From: Streptococcus infantis
Lineage (GTDB): Bacteria > Bacillota > Bacilli > Lactobacillales > Streptococcaceae
DNA length: 64,000 nt
Reading direction: 5' to 3'
Assembly: GCF_000960085.1 (NCBI RefSeq)
Contig: NZ_JYGT01000010.1
Coordinates: forward strand, 124,001-188,000
Position numbers and translations under genes: made by a program. The notes beneath the pieces are model-generated. The model did not search any database and was not told where the DNA came from. It saw only the letters and a list, made by a program, of their open reading frames with translations. Shown in pieces: positions 19,796-30,104 of this stretch. Numbering within the stretch: the stretch's first letter is position 1; each line of letters starts with the position of its first letter.

Positions 19796-20905
19796 ATGGC
19801 AAAAAAACAAAAAGAAGTAACAACTTTTGATGTCCAAGTCGCTGAGTTTATTCGTAATCATAAGAAAACTGGTACTGCGACAGATGACGAAATCAACAAT
19901 GTCCTTGTAATCCCTTTTGCTCTTGATGTTGAAGGAATTGAAAATCTGTTGCAACGTATTCAAGATGCTGGGATTGCAATCACGGATAACGAAGGAAATC
20001 CAAGTGAACGTGTTCTAAGTACAGAAGAAGAACCAGAACTCAGTGATGAGGATTTAATTGGTTCAACATCTGCTAAGGTTAATGATCCTGTTCGTATGTA
20101 CTTGAAGGAAATTGGTGTCGTGCCTCTTCTTACTAACGAAGAAGAAAAAGAGTTGGCACTTGCTGTTGAAGCAGGTGATGTTGAAGCTAAGCAACGTCTA
20201 GCAGAAGCTAACCTTCGTTTGGTTGTGTCTATCGCGAAACGCTACGTTGGACGTGGAATGCAATTCCTTGACTTAATCCAAGAAGGTAACATGGGGCTTA
20301 TGAAAGCCGTTGATAAATTTGACTACTCTAAAGGGTTCAAATTCTCAACTTATGCAACTTGGTGGATCCGTCAGGCTATTACCCGTGCCATTGCTGACCA
20401 AGCACGTACCATCCGTATCCCAGTTCACATGGTAGAAACCATCAACAAGCTTGTTCGTGAACAACGTAATCTTCTTCAAGAGTTGGGACAAGACCCTACT
20501 CCTGAACAAATTGCAGAACGTATGGATATGACACCTGATAAGGTTCGTGAAATCCTTAAGATTGCACAAGAACCAGTTTCTCTAGAAACGCCTATTGGTG
20601 AAGAAGATGATAGCCATCTTGGTGACTTTATCGAAGATGAAGTGATTGAAAATCCAGTTGACTACACAACTCGTATCGTTTTGCGCGAACAGTTAGATGA
20701 AGTTTTGGATACTCTTACAGATCGTGAAGAAAATGTTCTTCGTCTTCGTTTTGGTCTTGATGATGGTAAAATGCGTACTCTAGAAGATGTGGGTAAAGTC
20801 TTTAACGTCACTCGTGAGCGTATTCGTCAGATTGAGGCAAAAGCTTTGAGAAAACTTCGCCAGCCAAGTCGTAGCAAACCGCTTCGTGACTTCATTGAAG
20901 ATTAA
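19796..20905 (+). CDS. rpoD: Primary sigma factor RpoD (SigA)
   Basis: A 369-residue housekeeping sigma factor. Region 1.1 is short; region 1.2 contains [17 protein letters not shown]; region 2 has [29 protein letters not shown] and the -10-recognition helix [15 protein letters not shown]; region 4 has the helix-turn-helix [20 protein letters not shown]. It recognises the TATAAT/TTGACA promoters seen through the window. It is probably cotranscribed with dnaG and the gene after it. Confidence 0.98.
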   Translation: MAKKQKEVTTFDVQVAEFIRNHKKTGTATDDEINNVLVIPFALDVEGIENLLQRIQDAGIAITDNEGNPSERVLSTEEEPELSDEDLIGSTSAKVNDPVRMYLKEIGVVPLLTNEEEKELALAVEAGDVEAKQRLAEANLRLVVSIAKRYVGRGMQFLDLIQEGNMGLMKAVDKFDYSKGFKFSTYATWWIRQAITRAIADQARTIRIPVHMVETINKLVREQRNLLQELGQDPTPEQIAERMDMTPDKVREILKIAQEPVSLETPIGEEDDSHLGDFIEDEVIENPVDYTTRIVLREQLDEVLDTLTDREENVLRLRFGLDDGKMRTLEDVGKVFNVTRERIRQIEAKALRKLRQPSRSKPLRDFIED

Positions 20906-20922
20906 GACAGAGGAGACTGAAT

Positions 20923-21252
20923 ATGGCTTACACTGAAGAGCAAATTGAAAACATCAAAACACGGATTTTGACAGCTTTAGAAGAAGTTATCGACCCAGAA
21001 TTAGGAATCGATATCGTTAACCTAGGTCTGATTTATGAGATTCGTTTTGATGGTGATACAGGAGATACAGAGATCGATATGACTTTGACAACTATGGGTT
21101 GTCCTTTGGCAGATCTCTTAACAGATCAAATCTACGATGCAATGACAGATGTACCAGAGGTTACCAACGTTGAAGTTAAATTAGTTTGGTATCCAGCTTG
21201 GACGGTTGAAAAAATGAGTCGCTATGCGCGCATTGCTTTAGGAATTAAATAG
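20923..21252 (+). CDS. MIP18/PaaD-like iron-sulfur cluster assembly protein (DUF59)
   Basis: A 109-residue protein with the DUF59 core: EEVIDPELGIDIVNLGLIY, then DMTLTTMGCPLADLL with the conserved Cys. DUF59 proteins (SufT group) help maturation of Fe-S proteins. It starts 18 bp after rpoD with AGAGGAG and forms the third gene of the dnaG-rpoD unit, as in pneumococcus. Confidence 0.88.
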   Translation: MAYTEEQIENIKTRILTALEEVIDPELGIDIVNLGLIYEIRFDGDTGDTEIDMTLTTMGCPLADLLTDQIYDAMTDVPEVTNVEVKLVWYPAWTVEKMSRYARIALGIK

Positions 21253-21262
21253 AAAAAAATAA

Positions 21263-21320
21263 AAAAGAGAAATAGTATAATTGTTAGGAATTTTCTTAGC
21301 TTTTATGCTATCTCTCTTTT
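21263..21320 (+). terminator. Terminator after the DUF59 gene
   Basis: AAAAGAGA plus ATAG (21263-21275) pairs with CTAT plus TCTCTTTT (21308-21320), with a long AT-rich loop. It isolates the glycosyltransferase genes. Confidence 0.6.
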
Positions 21321-21349
21321 AATTTGCTGATTTTATTTCAAGAAAATGA

Positions 21350-21363
21350 TATAATGGATAGTA
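21350..21363 (+). promoter_or_regulatory. Extended -10 promoter giving a near-leaderless cpoA message
   Basis: TGATATAAT (TATAAT 21350-21355) ends seven bases before ATG 21363, so transcription should begin within about one base of the start codon. There is no ribosome-site sequence between them. See the leaderless finding. Confidence 0.6.
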
Positions 21364-22406
21364 TGGAAAAAGAGAAATTACGCATCAATATGCTGAGTTC
21401 AAGTGAAAAGGTAGCAGGTCAAGGTGTTTCTGGAGCTTACCGTGAACTTGTGCAACTTTTGAAACGTGATGCGAAAGACCAACTAATTGTAACGGAGAAT
21501 CTTCCTGTAGAAGCTGATGTTACTCATTTTCATACAATCGATCTTCCTTATTATTTGTCAACATTCCAAAAGAAGCGTTCTGGTCGTAGAATAGGTTATG
21601 TCCACTTCTTGCCGGATACCTTAGAAGGTAGCTTGAAGATACCATTCTTCCTAAAAGGAATCGTGAAACGATACGTATTTTCCTTTTATGACCGTATGGA
21701 ACATTTGGTTGTGGTCAATCCTACTTTCATCGAAGATTTGGTTGCAGCTGGGATTCCCCGTGAAAAAGTAACCTATATCCCTAACTTTGTTAATAAGGAA
21801 AAATGGCATCCACTTCCTGCAGAAGAAGTAAGTAAACTTCGACATGACATGGGGTTGAGTGAAAATCAATTCGTAGTAGTAGGAGCTGGGCAGGTTCAAA
21901 AGCGTAAGGGAATTGATGATTTCATTTCACTTGCTGAAGAGTTACCAGATATTACCTTTATTTGGGCTGGTGGCTTCTCTTTTGGTGGGATCACGGATGG
22001 TTATGAGCGTTATAAAAAAATCATGGATAATCCTCCAGAAAATTTAATTTTCCCTGGGATTGTTGCGCCAGAACGGATGAGAGAACTCTATGCTTTAGCA
22101 GATTTGTTCTTACTTCCTAGTTATAACGAGCTCTTTCCAATGACCATTCTAGAAGCTGCAAGTTGTGAAGCACCCATTATGCTTCGAGATTTGGATCTTT
22201 ATAAGGTTATTCTAGAAGGAAATTATCGTCCAACCACTGATGTGGAAGAAATGAAAGAAGCTATTTTGGAATACAGAGCGCATCCAGAAGCACTAAAAGA
22301 ATTAAAAGAGGGGGCTAAGGCTATTTCAAAAGAATACTCAGAAGAGCATCTCTTAGAAATCTGGCTTAAATTCTATCGGGAGCAAGCAGCTTTAGGAAAA
22401 AAATGA
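21363..22406 (+). CDS. cpoA: Glycosyltransferase CpoA (galactosyl-glucosyl-diacylglycerol synthase)
   Basis: A 347-residue GT4-family (GT-B fold) enzyme. The start at 21363 is preferred to in-frame upstream codons because the predicted promoter lies immediately before it. The C-terminal donor domain has KRKGIDDFISLAEELP, and the nucleotide-sugar signature is in the segment FLLPSYNELFPMTILEAAS. In pneumococcus CpoA adds galactose to monoglucosyl-diacylglycerol, giving the lipoteichoic acid anchor, and cpoA mutations affect piperacillin resistance. The next gene, 8 bp downstream, makes its substrate. Confidence 0.85.
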   Translation: MEKEKLRINMLSSSEKVAGQGVSGAYRELVQLLKRDAKDQLIVTENLPVEADVTHFHTIDLPYYLSTFQKKRSGRRIGYVHFLPDTLEGSLKIPFFLKGIVKRYVFSFYDRMEHLVVVNPTFIEDLVAAGIPREKVTYIPNFVNKEKWHPLPAEEVSKLRHDMGLSENQFVVVGAGQVQKRKGIDDFISLAEELPDITFIWAGGFSFGGITDGYERYKKIMDNPPENLIFPGIVAPERMRELYALADLFLLPSYNELFPMTILEAASCEAPIMLRDLDLYKVILEGNYRPTTDVEEMKEAILEYRAHPEALKELKEGAKAISKEYSEEHLLEIWLKFYREQAALGKK

Positions 22407-22414
22407 GGTAGTAT

Positions 22415-23731
22415 ATGCGAATTGGATTATTTACAGATACTTATTTCCCACAGGTCTCGGGTGTTGCGACCAGTATTCGAACCTTAAAAACTGAGCTTGA
22501 GAAGCAAGGGCATGCAGTCTTTATCTTTACGACAACTGATAAGGATGTCAATCGCTATGAAGACTGGCAGATTATCCGTATTCCAAGTGTTCCTTTCTTT
22601 GCCTTTAAAGATCGTCGTTTCGCTTACCGTGGATTTACAAAAGCTCTTGAGATTGCTAAGCAATACAAACTTGATATTATTCATACGCAAACTGAGTTTT
22701 CTCTAGGTTTGTTAGGAATATGGATTGCACGAGAATTGAAAATTCCAGTTATTCATACCTATCATACCCAGTATGAGGATTATGTCCATTATATTGCTAA
22801 GGGGATGTTGATTCGTCCAGGTATGGTTAAGTTCCTTGTCCGTGGTTTCCTTCATGACGTTGATGGGGTTATTTGCCCAAGTGAAATCGTGCGAGACCTT
22901 CTATCAGATTATAAGGTCAAAGTTGAAAAGCGTGTTATTCCTACAGGGATTGAACTTGCCAAATTTGAACGCCCTGAGATTGGTCCCGAACACATTAGTG
23001 ACTTACGGGATAAACTAGGGATCCAACAAGATGAAAAGATGCTTCTAAGTCTTTCTCGTGTTTCGTACGAGAAGAACATTCAAGCAGTTCTAGCAGCTTT
23101 ACCAGATGTCCTAAAAGAAGAACCAAATATTAAACTGGTTGTAGCTGGAGATGGACCTTATTTAGACAACCTTAAGGAGCAAGCAGAAGATTTAAAAATT
23201 CAAGATTCTGTTATCTTTACAGGTATGATTCCGCCAAATGAGACGGCACTCTTTTATAAGGCAGCTGATTTCTTCATATCGGCTTCTACAAGTGAGACTC
23301 AGGGATTAACTTATCTTGAAAGTTTAGCTAGTAAGACACCTGTTATTGCCCATGGTAATCCTTATTTGGATAATCTCATCAGTGATAAAATGTTCGGAAC
23401 CCTTTATTATGAGGAAAGGGACTTGGCAGGAGCGATTCTTGAAGCCTTACTTGTTACACCGTCAATGGATGAAAAACACTTGGCTGAAAAATTATATGAA
23501 ATTTCTGCTGAGAATTTTGCTAGAAGAGTCCATGAATTTTATCTAGACGTTATTATTTCAAATAATTTTGCTAAAGAAATAGGGGCTGACGAACCTGTTA
23601 CAAAACGTATTTTAAAGACAGTCTTCTATATCCCGCAACAGGCTGTTACTATGCCAGTTAAAGGTTCGAAGCGTATGCTTAAGGCATCTAGAAAACAATT
23701 AAGAAATTTAAGAAAATATATAAATGATTAA
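22415..23731 (+). CDS. Alpha-monoglucosyldiacylglycerol synthase (GT4 glycosyltransferase)
   Basis: A 438-residue GT-B glycosyltransferase. The N-terminus MRIGLFTDTYFPQVSGVATS and the donor-binding EX7E region (SASTSETQGLTYLESLAS) are typical of lipid glucosyltransferases. A basic C-terminal tail (about 395-438) would help membrane attachment. It makes the first glycolipid from UDP-glucose and diacylglycerol; CpoA then extends it. Pneumococcus has the same pair. It is probably cotranscribed with cpoA and with the small membrane genes that follow. Confidence 0.88.
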   Translation: MRIGLFTDTYFPQVSGVATSIRTLKTELEKQGHAVFIFTTTDKDVNRYEDWQIIRIPSVPFFAFKDRRFAYRGFTKALEIAKQYKLDIIHTQTEFSLGLLGIWIARELKIPVIHTYHTQYEDYVHYIAKGMLIRPGMVKFLVRGFLHDVDGVICPSEIVRDLLSDYKVKVEKRVIPTGIELAKFERPEIGPEHISDLRDKLGIQQDEKMLLSLSRVSYEKNIQAVLAALPDVLKEEPNIKLVVAGDGPYLDNLKEQAEDLKIQDSVIFTGMIPPNETALFYKAADFFISASTSETQGLTYLESLASKTPVIAHGNPYLDNLISDKMFGTLYYEERDLAGAILEALLVTPSMDEKHLAEKLYEISAENFARRVHEFYLDVIISNNFAKEIGADEPVTKRILKTVFYIPQQAVTMPVKGSKRMLKASRKQLRNLRKYIND

Positions 23732-23757
23732 TCGAATCAAAGAAAGGAAATAAAAAT

Positions 23758-23949
23758 ATGAAAAAGAAATTTATGAGAAGTGGTAGAGATCAAAAAATCG
23801 GTGGTGTATGCGCTGGTTTAGCTAATTATTTTGATATCGACCCTACAATCGTACGTGTTATTTGGGGAGTTTTAGCTTTCTGTTATGGTGCTGGACTTAT
23901 TGCTTACTTAATCTTGTGGGCAATCGCTCCTGTATCAGATGAATATTAA
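23758..23949 (+). CDS. PspC-domain small membrane protein
   Basis: A 63-residue protein that is essentially one PspC domain: a polar N-terminus, the GGVCAGLANYFDIDPTIVRVIW motif region, and one transmembrane segment (about 35-57). PspC proteins in other bacteria belong to membrane-stress response systems; here no other psp gene is nearby. AAAGGA precedes the start. Confidence 0.85.
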   Translation: MKKKFMRSGRDQKIGGVCAGLANYFDIDPTIVRVIWGVLAFCYGAGLIAYLILWAIAPVSDEY

Positions 23950-23978
23950 GAACAGAGTATTATAGTAAAGGAGAAAAC

Positions 23979-24113
23979 ATGGCATTCGGTGATAATGGTA
24001 AACGTAAAAAAACATTCTTTGAAAAACTTACAATGTTTGTAGTATTAGTAATGTTATTTGTAACATTGGCAGGTATCTTTGCTACTGCCATTGGTGTATT
24101 TAGCAGATTCTAA
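23979..24113 (+). CDS. DUF4044-like small membrane protein
   Basis: A 44-residue protein: a short basic N-terminus (MAFGDNGKRKKTFFEKL), then one hydrophobic helix (about 17-41). AAAGGAG precedes the ATG. It lies 29 bp after the PspC-domain gene and is probably in the same operon. Small proteins of this type are common before obgE in streptococci. The function is unknown. Confidence 0.7.
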   Translation: MAFGDNGKRKKTFFEKLTMFVVLVMLFVTLAGIFATAIGVFSRF

Positions 24114-24146
24114 AAAGTTAATCATTTTATTGTTTGGCAATAAGTT

Positions 24147-24175
24147 GGGTGACTGGGATTTCCCAGCCCTTTTTG
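24147..24175 (+). terminator. Possible terminator before obgE
   Basis: CTGGGA / TCCCAG with a very short loop and a flanking GGG...CCC pairing, followed by five T. The stem is imperfect. Confidence 0.4.
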
Positions 24176-24190
24176 AAGTGAGAAGAGAAT

Positions 24191-25501
24191 ATGAGTATGT
24201 TTTTAGATACAGCCAAGATTAAAGTAAAGGCTGGTAATGGTGGCGATGGCATGGTTGCTTTTCGTCGTGAAAAATACGTCCCTAATGGTGGACCATGGGG
24301 CGGTGATGGAGGACGTGGTGGTAACGTTGTTTTCGTTGTAGACGAAGGTTTACGTACCCTTATGGACTTCCGTTACAATCGTCATTTCAAAGCCCAATCT
24401 GGCGAGAAGGGAATGACCAAAGGGATGCACGGTAGAGGGGCAGAAGACTTAATTGTCCGTGTACCTCAAGGGACAACTGTGCGTGATGCCGAGACTGGAA
24501 AAGTCATCACCGATTTGATTGAGAATGGTCAAGAGTTTATTGTAGCTCATGGTGGACGTGGTGGACGTGGAAATATCCGTTTTGCAACACCAAAAAATCC
24601 TGCACCAGAAATCTCAGAAAATGGAGAACCAGGTCAGGAACGTGAATTACAGTTAGAACTTAAAATTCTTGCGGATGTTGGCTTAGTTGGCTTCCCATCT
24701 GTCGGTAAATCAACACTCCTTAGCGTGATTACCTCTGCTAAGCCAAAAATTGGTGCCTACCACTTTACGACAATTGTTCCAAATCTTGGTATGGTTCGTA
24801 CCCAGTCCGGTGAATCCTTTGCCGTTGCAGACCTTCCTGGATTGATTGAAGGTGCTAGCCAAGGTGTTGGACTAGGAACTCAGTTCTTGCGTCATATCGA
24901 ACGTACTCGTGTTATCCTGCATATCATTGATATGTCCGCTAGTGAAGGACGTGATCCTTACGAGGATTATCTAGCGATTAATAAGGAACTTGAATCTTAT
25001 AATCTTCGTCTGATGGAGCGTCCGCAAATCATTGTTGCCAACAAGATGGATATGCCAGAGAGTCAGGAAAACCTTGAAGAGTTCAAGAAAAAATTGGCTG
25101 CTAATTATGATGAATCTGAAGAATTACCGCCAATCTTCCCAATCTCAGGTTTGACCAAGCAAGGTCTTGCACCTTTATTAGATGCAACGGCAGAACTTCT
25201 TGATAAGACGCCAGAATTTCCAATTTACGATGAATCTGAAATGGAAGAAGAAGCATATTATGGCTTTGATGAAGAAGAAAAACCATTTGAGATTAGTCGT
25301 GACGATGACGCAACATGGGTTCTTTCAGGTGAAAAACTCATGAAACTCTTTAATATGACTAACTTTGACCGTGATGAGTCTGTCATGAAGTTTGCTCGTC
25401 AGTTGCGTGGTATGGGTGTTGATGAAGCTCTTCGTGCTCGTGGTGCTAAGGACGGCGACCTTGTCCGTATTGGAAAATTTGAGTTTGAATTTGTAGACTA
25501 G
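24191..25501 (+). CDS. obgE: Ribosome-assembly GTPase ObgE/CgtA
   Basis: A 436-residue GTPase. The Obg glycine-rich domain (about 1-158; [17 protein letters not shown]) is followed by the G domain (G1 [10 protein letters not shown]3 DLPGL, G4 NKMD) and a C-terminal OCT domain that has an acidic linker ([15 protein letters not shown]). Obg binds the 50S subunit and links ribosome assembly with (p)ppGpp and growth control. The start with two close Met codons (MSM) is normal. Confidence 0.97.
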   Translation: MSMFLDTAKIKVKAGNGGDGMVAFRREKYVPNGGPWGGDGGRGGNVVFVVDEGLRTLMDFRYNRHFKAQSGEKGMTKGMHGRGAEDLIVRVPQGTTVRDAETGKVITDLIENGQEFIVAHGGRGGRGNIRFATPKNPAPEISENGEPGQERELQLELKILADVGLVGFPSVGKSTLLSVITSAKPKIGAYHFTTIVPNLGMVRTQSGESFAVADLPGLIEGASQGVGLGTQFLRHIERTRVILHIIDMSASEGRDPYEDYLAINKELESYNLRLMERPQIIVANKMDMPESQENLEEFKKKLAANYDESEELPPIFPISGLTKQGLAPLLDATAELLDKTPEFPIYDESEMEEEAYYGFDEEEKPFEISRDDDATWVLSGEKLMKLFNMTNFDRDESVMKFARQLRGMGVDEALRARGAKDGDLVRIGKFEFEFVD

Positions 25502-25510
25502 GAGATAGCT

Positions 25511-25690
25511 ATGGGTGATAAACCAATATCTTTCCGAGATGCTGACGGAAATTTTGTTTCTGCAGCAGACGTCTGGAATGAAAAGAAATTAGAGGAACTT
25601 TTTAATCGCCTCAATCCCAATCGTTCATTGAGACTTGCGAGAATGAAGAAACAAGCCGAAGAAAAAAATAAGAATAAAAAGAACCCGTGA
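25511..25690 (+). CDS. Small conserved hypothetical protein
   Basis: A 59-residue protein 9 bp after obgE with GGAG before the ATG. It reads MGDKPISFRDADGNFVSAAD at the start and ends in a Lys/Asn-rich tail, with no membrane segment. A gene of similar size follows obgE in pneumococcus, which supports a real gene. No function is recognised. The terminator stem overlaps its last codons. Confidence 0.75.
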   Translation: MGDKPISFRDADGNFVSAADVWNEKKLEELFNRLNPNRSLRLARMKKQAEEKNKNKKNP

Positions 25691-25707
25691 TATTCGTATC
25701 ACGGGTT
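25682..25707. terminator. Bidirectional terminator between obgE and pepX units
   Basis: A perfect 11-bp stem AACCCGTGATA / TATCACGGGTT with a TTCG tetraloop, flanked by A- and T-runs, between convergent genes. It overlaps the stop codon of the small gene. Confidence 0.95.
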
Positions 25708-25721
25708 TTCTGGTTTACTAA

Positions 25722-28001
25722 CTATTTTTGATATGGGATTTCGAGACTAGACTGTGCAAGGTCGACAGTCAAGTGATAGTCTGTATTGTCACGTACAGTA
25801 ATCTCAAAGTCTGTAGTATAAAGAACGAGACGTACTGTATCGCCTTCTTTTAGTTTGTAAATAGTTGGTTGTAGCTCAAATTGGAATTCCATCCATTCAT
25901 CTGGCTTAACTTCCTCAATTTTCAGTAAATCATGACGATTTTGAAGATTGATATAGCCTTTTGTAACGACACGCTGAGCATTTGGAGCAAATGGAAGTTC
26001 ACAAAGATTTTCAAGCATGTGGTAACGACCGTTATCGATTGTACGAACGGACAAGACTCCTGGATACGGTTGTAGATATTTCTTTTGACCAAGTTCAAGA
26101 AGTTGAGCAGAAAGTAAGCCTTTGTTTGTACTTGACTTGAGACGAAGATTTAGTTTAACACGTCCATTAAGATGAAGGTCTTCCGTCACTGGAAGGTCAA
26201 TTGTAATCTGATTGACCTTACCTTGATACAATTCATTATTAAAGGTTTGGTAAGTTTTTCCAAATCGTTCAAAATCAGAGTCTTCATAGTGGTTTTGAAT
26301 GACAGCTTCTTCAGTACCTAATGTGAAAGTTTTGTGGTTGGTTTGATTTCCAAAATCTTCAAGAGTTACCCAGGTTTGTGGACTGGTGTTATCTTGCCAA
26401 ACGACTCTTGGAAGTTGGTAGTCAGTTTCTTGACCCAATAATTTCTGTGTCAAAAGGGCATTCATGGATTCACGGAAATCAATAGACTGCCAGTTGTTCA
26501 TATAAACATGGGCGCCGTTATGGTAAAAGAGATGTTTTTTAATATTGCTTGGAAGAGTATTGAACATTTGATAGACATGAAGTGGTTTTACATTCCAGTC
26601 TTGTGAACCGTGAGTAAAGACAACTTCAGCCTTAACCTTTTGGGCATTGAGTAGGTAGTTTCTGTCATGCCAAAATTGGTTATAATCGCCCGTTTTACGG
26701 TCTAGATTTTTCTTGAGTTCTTCTATAGACTCTTTATGAGCCTCGTTTCCACGAATAAAGTCACCAGCTAAGAGATTACGAGAATAAGTTAATTCATCTA
26801 ATGAATCAAAGTCCTCTCCAGGATAGCCGCCTGGGCTTGTCACAAGACCATTTTCACGGTAATAGTTGTACCATGATGAGATACCTGCTTCAGCAATAAT
26901 GACTTCTAAACCATCAACTCCTGTAGTAGCAAGACCATTAGACATTGTTCCTAGGTAAGAAAGTCCAGTAGTTGCTACTTTACCATTTGACCAGTCAGCT
27001 TTGACTTGACGTTTACGACTATGATCTGTAAAGGCACGGCAACGACCATTGAGCCAATCGATAACATTTTTATAAGCTTCGACTTGTCGGTAGTCGCCAT
27101 TGGTCATTTGACCTTGAGAATCCTTGGTACCAAGACCTGATACATAGATATTTGCAAATCCTCTTGGAAGGAAGTAGTCATTAAGTGTGTAGCTGCTATT
27201 GATATGAGTGAGTTTTTCTTCAGCATCAGAAACGAGTGCTGCGTCACCAACTGGTTCAACCAAGTCTAGGGTTGGCTTATCTAGCGTAATTTTATGTGGT
27301 TCCTTGACTTCTAGCACAGCTTCCATTTTGTAAAGAGCTTTATCGCTTGCTTTATCATTGGTTCCTTGATGGTAAGGACTTGCCGTCATAACAGATGGGA
27401 TCTTCCCATTGTATGCTGGACGAATAATGTTTACCTTAATGAGATCAGGCAGACCATCCTTGTCAGAGTCAACGCGAGTTTCTACATAAACAACTTCACG
27501 AATGACATTGTTTGCAGAGAAGGTTGCCAAACTCTTACCATTGAAGTAGTGGTAGTTATTGTCCTCAGGAATAAGACCATCACTCACCAAATGGTCAATC
27601 AAGGTATTTCCCTTTTTAGTGCGCGTGTTAAGGAGTTGATAGAGATTATCAATCAAATTTCCGTAAACAATTGGGAATGCTGTATCTTCATGAAAATCAA
27701 TACTATCTTCAAAGTCTACTAAGTAACTGAATCCAAGTAACTGGAATGCTACAGTATAGAAAATCTCTGCAGTTAATTCACGTTCTGAATTGAAGAAAGT
27801 GAGAAGATCAGTCTCCTTATCAACTGCTAAAGCGGAAAGTGGATAGTCGGTATTTTTGTAATTGAAAAAACAAGTTCTAACAAAAGCTTCAAACTGTTCT
27901 TTATTTGAAGCTGATAGATCAAGTTTAAAGCCAAGATCAGATAATTCCTTTAGTGCTTGTTGATTTGTAACGGGATAATAACTAAATTGATTAAAACGCA
28001 T
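25722..28001 (-). CDS. pepX: X-prolyl dipeptidyl aminopeptidase PepX
   Basis: A 759-residue S15-family serine peptidase that removes X-Pro dipeptides. The start at 28001 ([13 protein letters not shown]) is chosen because AAAGGAGA lies just upstream and the family begins with MRFNQ; the frame is open further upstream. The nucleophile is in TTGLSYLG (GxSxxG) and the HGSQDWNV and NGAHVYM segments carry the catalytic Asp and His. It helps use of proline-rich peptides. It faces mutY divergently. Confidence 0.96.
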   Translation of the reverse strand: MRFNQFSYYPVTNQQALKELSDLGFKLDLSASNKEQFEAFVRTCFFNYKNTDYPLSALAVDKETDLLTFFNSERELTAEIFYTVAFQLLGFSYLVDFEDSIDFHEDTAFPIVYGNLIDNLYQLLNTRTKKGNTLIDHLVSDGLIPEDNNYHYFNGKSLATFSANNVIREVVYVETRVDSDKDGLPDLIKVNIIRPAYNGKIPSVMTASPYHQGTNDKASDKALYKMEAVLEVKEPHKITLDKPTLDLVEPVGDAALVSDAEEKLTHINSSYTLNDYFLPRGFANIYVSGLGTKDSQGQMTNGDYRQVEAYKNVIDWLNGRCRAFTDHSRKRQVKADWSNGKVATTGLSYLGTMSNGLATTGVDGLEVIIAEAGISSWYNYYRENGLVTSPGGYPGEDFDSLDELTYSRNLLAGDFIRGNEAHKESIEELKKNLDRKTGDYNQFWHDRNYLLNAQKVKAEVVFTHGSQDWNVKPLHVYQMFNTLPSNIKKHLFYHNGAHVYMNNWQSIDFRESMNALLTQKLLGQETDYQLPRVVWQDNTSPQTWVTLEDFGNQTNHKTFTLGTEEAVIQNHYEDSDFERFGKTYQTFNNELYQGKVNQITIDLPVTEDLHLNGRVKLNLRLKSSTNKGLLSAQLLELGQKKYLQPYPGVLSVRTIDNGRYHMLENLCELPFAPNAQRVVTKGYINLQNRHDLLKIEEVKPDEWMEFQFELQPTIYKLKEGDTVRLVLYTTDFEITVRDNTDYHLTVDLAQSSLEIPYQK

Positions 28002-28137
28002 TGATATCTCCTTTAAAGATTCATTCAAAAGTCATTATATCAAAAAAATATGGAAAATAACAGAAACAGTTGATAGATATGTGATAGGCGAGTGAAAAGA
28101 ATCATATGTGGCTAGTATAAAGCCTTATTTCCATTTT

Positions 28138-28173
28138 TTGAGTATCTTATAAGGATATGCTATACTAGATATA
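28138..28173 (+). promoter_or_regulatory. Promoter giving a leaderless mutY message
   Basis: TTGAGT (28138-28143), 17-base spacer, TGC-TATACT (28161-28166), then six bases to ATG 28173. The predicted transcription start falls on the start codon. No ribosome site is present. Confidence 0.65.
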
Positions 28174-29330
28174 TGTTAGATTTGGAGAAATATGGCGTAT
28201 CCATGTGGGAAGAAGATAAAATTCGCTCTTTTCGCAAAAAGTTATTAGCTTGGTATGATGAAAATAAGCGAGATTTACCTTGGAGAAGAAGCAAGAATCC
28301 TTACCATATTTGGGTATCTGAAATTATGTTGCAGCAAACAAGAGTTGATACTGTCATTCCCTATTACGAGCGTTTCCTAGAATGGTTTCCGACTGTAGAG
28401 AGTTTAGCAATCGCACCTGAAGAACGTTTATTAAAAGCATGGGAAGGACTTGGTTATTATTCTCGTGTTCGCAATATGCAAACAGCAGCTCAGCAGATTA
28501 TGAATGAATTTAACGGAGAGTTTCCTTCAACTTACGAAGGTATTTCAAGTTTGAAGGGGATTGGTCCTTATACGTCTGGCGCTATTGCAAGCATTGCCTT
28601 TAACCTTCCACAACCTGCAGTTGATGGGAATGTCATGCGAGTTTTGGCTCGTCTATTTGAAGTCAATCACGACATTGGCAATCCAAGCAATCGTAAAATA
28701 TTTCAAGCTATGATGGAAATTTTGATTGATCCTGATCGTCCAGGTGATTTTAACCAAGCTTTGATGGATTTAGGTTCTGATATCGAATCACCAGTTAATC
28801 CTAGACCAGAAGATAGTCCTGTTAAAGAATTTAGCGCTGCCTATAAACATGGAACTATGGATCGCTATCCCGTTAAAGCACCAAAGAAAAAGCCGGTTCC
28901 TATTTATCTCAATGCTTTAGTGGTACAAAATAGTAAAGGACAGTTTTTACTAGAGAAAAATGAAAGTGAAAAGTTGCTTGCTGGATTTTGGCATTTCCCC
29001 TTGATTGAGGTAGAGGGATTTTCAAAAGACGAAGAATTAAATCTCTTTAGTCAAGTGGCTGAATCATTCCAGCAGATCGGTCCTTCACCTCAAGAAAGCT
29101 TTGAGCAGGATTATGATTTAGAGGTTGACTGGCAGGATACCCATTTTGAAGAAGTGAAACATGTCTTTAGCCATCGAAAGTGGCATGTACGAATTCTAGC
29201 GGGGCAAGTAGTTGAGAGAAAAGAATATAGCGACAAAGAAGTTGTTTGGTTAACTCCAGATGAGTTTGACCTCTATCCACTAGCAAAACCTCAGCAAAAG
29301 ATTTGGCAAGAGTATTCAAAAAGATGCTGA
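28173..29330 (+). CDS. mutY: A/G-specific adenine DNA glycosylase MutY, lacking the [4Fe-4S] cysteines
   Basis: A 385-residue base-excision repair enzyme that removes A opposite 8-oxoG. The catalytic helix-hairpin-helix core has SEIMLQQTRV (catalytic Glu) and LKGIGPYTSGAIAS with the catalytic Asp in AVDGNVMR. The C-terminal NUDIX-like domain starts near residue 245 (ALVVQNSKGQFLLEKN). Where most MutY proteins have four cluster-binding Cys after MDLG, this one reads SDIESPVNPRPEDSP with no cysteine. Clusterless MutY forms are known in lactic acid bacteria. The start is set by the promoter. Confidence 0.93.
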   Translation: MLDLEKYGVSMWEEDKIRSFRKKLLAWYDENKRDLPWRRSKNPYHIWVSEIMLQQTRVDTVIPYYERFLEWFPTVESLAIAPEERLLKAWEGLGYYSRVRNMQTAAQQIMNEFNGEFPSTYEGISSLKGIGPYTSGAIASIAFNLPQPAVDGNVMRVLARLFEVNHDIGNPSNRKIFQAMMEILIDPDRPGDFNQALMDLGSDIESPVNPRPEDSPVKEFSAAYKHGTMDRYPVKAPKKKPVPIYLNALVVQNSKGQFLLEKNESEKLLAGFWHFPLIEVEGFSKDEELNLFSQVAESFQQIGPSPQESFEQDYDLEVDWQDTHFEEVKHVFSHRKWHVRILAGQVVERKEYSDKEVVWLTPDEFDLYPLAKPQQKIWQEYSKRC

Positions 29331-29368
29331 CAACACTAGTCTTTCGTGTCTTCTTTGCATTTTTTTGG

Positions 29369-29374
29369 TATAAT
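29369..29374 (+). promoter_or_regulatory. Extended -10 (TGGTATAAT) of the walRKJ operon
   Basis: TATAAT preceded by TGG, 25 bases before the walR start at 29400, with GGTGA as ribosome site. Confidence 0.55.
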
Positions 29375-29399
29375 TAATACAAGGAAAAAAGGTGACTAT

Positions 29400-30104
29400 A
29401 TGAAAAAAATATTGATTGTAGATGATGAAAAACCAATCTCAGATATTATTAAGTTTAATATGACCAAGGAAGGCTATGAAGTTGTTACAGCCTTTAATGG
29501 ACGTGAAGCGATTGAACTGTTTGAAGCTGAAAAACCTGATATTATTATTTTGGATTTGATGCTTCCAGAAATTGATGGTCTTGAAGTGGCTAAAACGATT
29601 CGAAAGACAAGTAGTGTTCCAATTATCATGCTTTCAGCAAAAGATAGTGAGTTTGATAAGGTTATTGGCCTTGAGCTTGGCGCGGATGATTATGTGACTA
29701 AGCCATTTTCAAATCGTGAGCTACAGGCGCGTGTTAAAGCTTTACTCCGTCGTACGGAGTTAGTAGCAGTGGATAACCAAGAGGAAGATGCTAAGTTACA
29801 AAGCCTTCAAATTGGTGATTTAGAGATTCTTCCAGATGCTTATGTGGCAAAAAAATATGGGGAAGAATTAGACTTAACCCACAGAGAGTTTGAATTGTTG
29901 CATCACTTAGCTTCTCATCTTGGTCAAGTTATTACCCGCGAACATCTCCTTGAGACGGTTTGGGGCTATGATTATTTCGGTGACGTTCGTACAGTCGATG
30001 TCACTATTAGACGTCTACGTGAGAAGATTGAAGACACACCAAGTAGACCTGAATATATCTTAACTCGTCGTGGTGTGGGTTATTATATGAGAAATAATGA
30101 TTGA
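29400..30104 (+). CDS. walR: Response regulator WalR (VicR)
   Basis: A 234-residue OmpR-family regulator. The start at 29400 ([15 protein letters not shown]) fits the family and a GGTGA site; the frame is open upstream. The receiver domain carries the phosphorylated Asp in [12 protein letters not shown] and Lys in YVTKPF. The C-terminal winged helix ends VGYYMR. It controls cell-wall hydrolase genes such as pcsB and is essential in pneumococcus. It overlaps walK by 8 bp. Confidence 0.97.
   Translation: MKKILIVDDEKPISDIIKFNMTKEGYEVVTAFNGREAIELFEAEKPDIIILDLMLPEIDGLEVAKTIRKTSSVPIIMLSAKDSEFDKVIGLELGADDYVTKPFSNRELQARVKALLRRTELVAVDNQEEDAKLQSLQIGDLEILPDAYVAKKYGEELDLTHREFELLHHLASHLGQVITREHLLETVWGYDYFGDVRTVDVTIRRLREKIEDTPSRPEYILTRRGVGYYMRNND

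Noticed and set aside
27366..27722. 118-codon open frame opposite pepX
   Set aside because: Antisense to pepX, unusual composition and no promoter or ribosome site.
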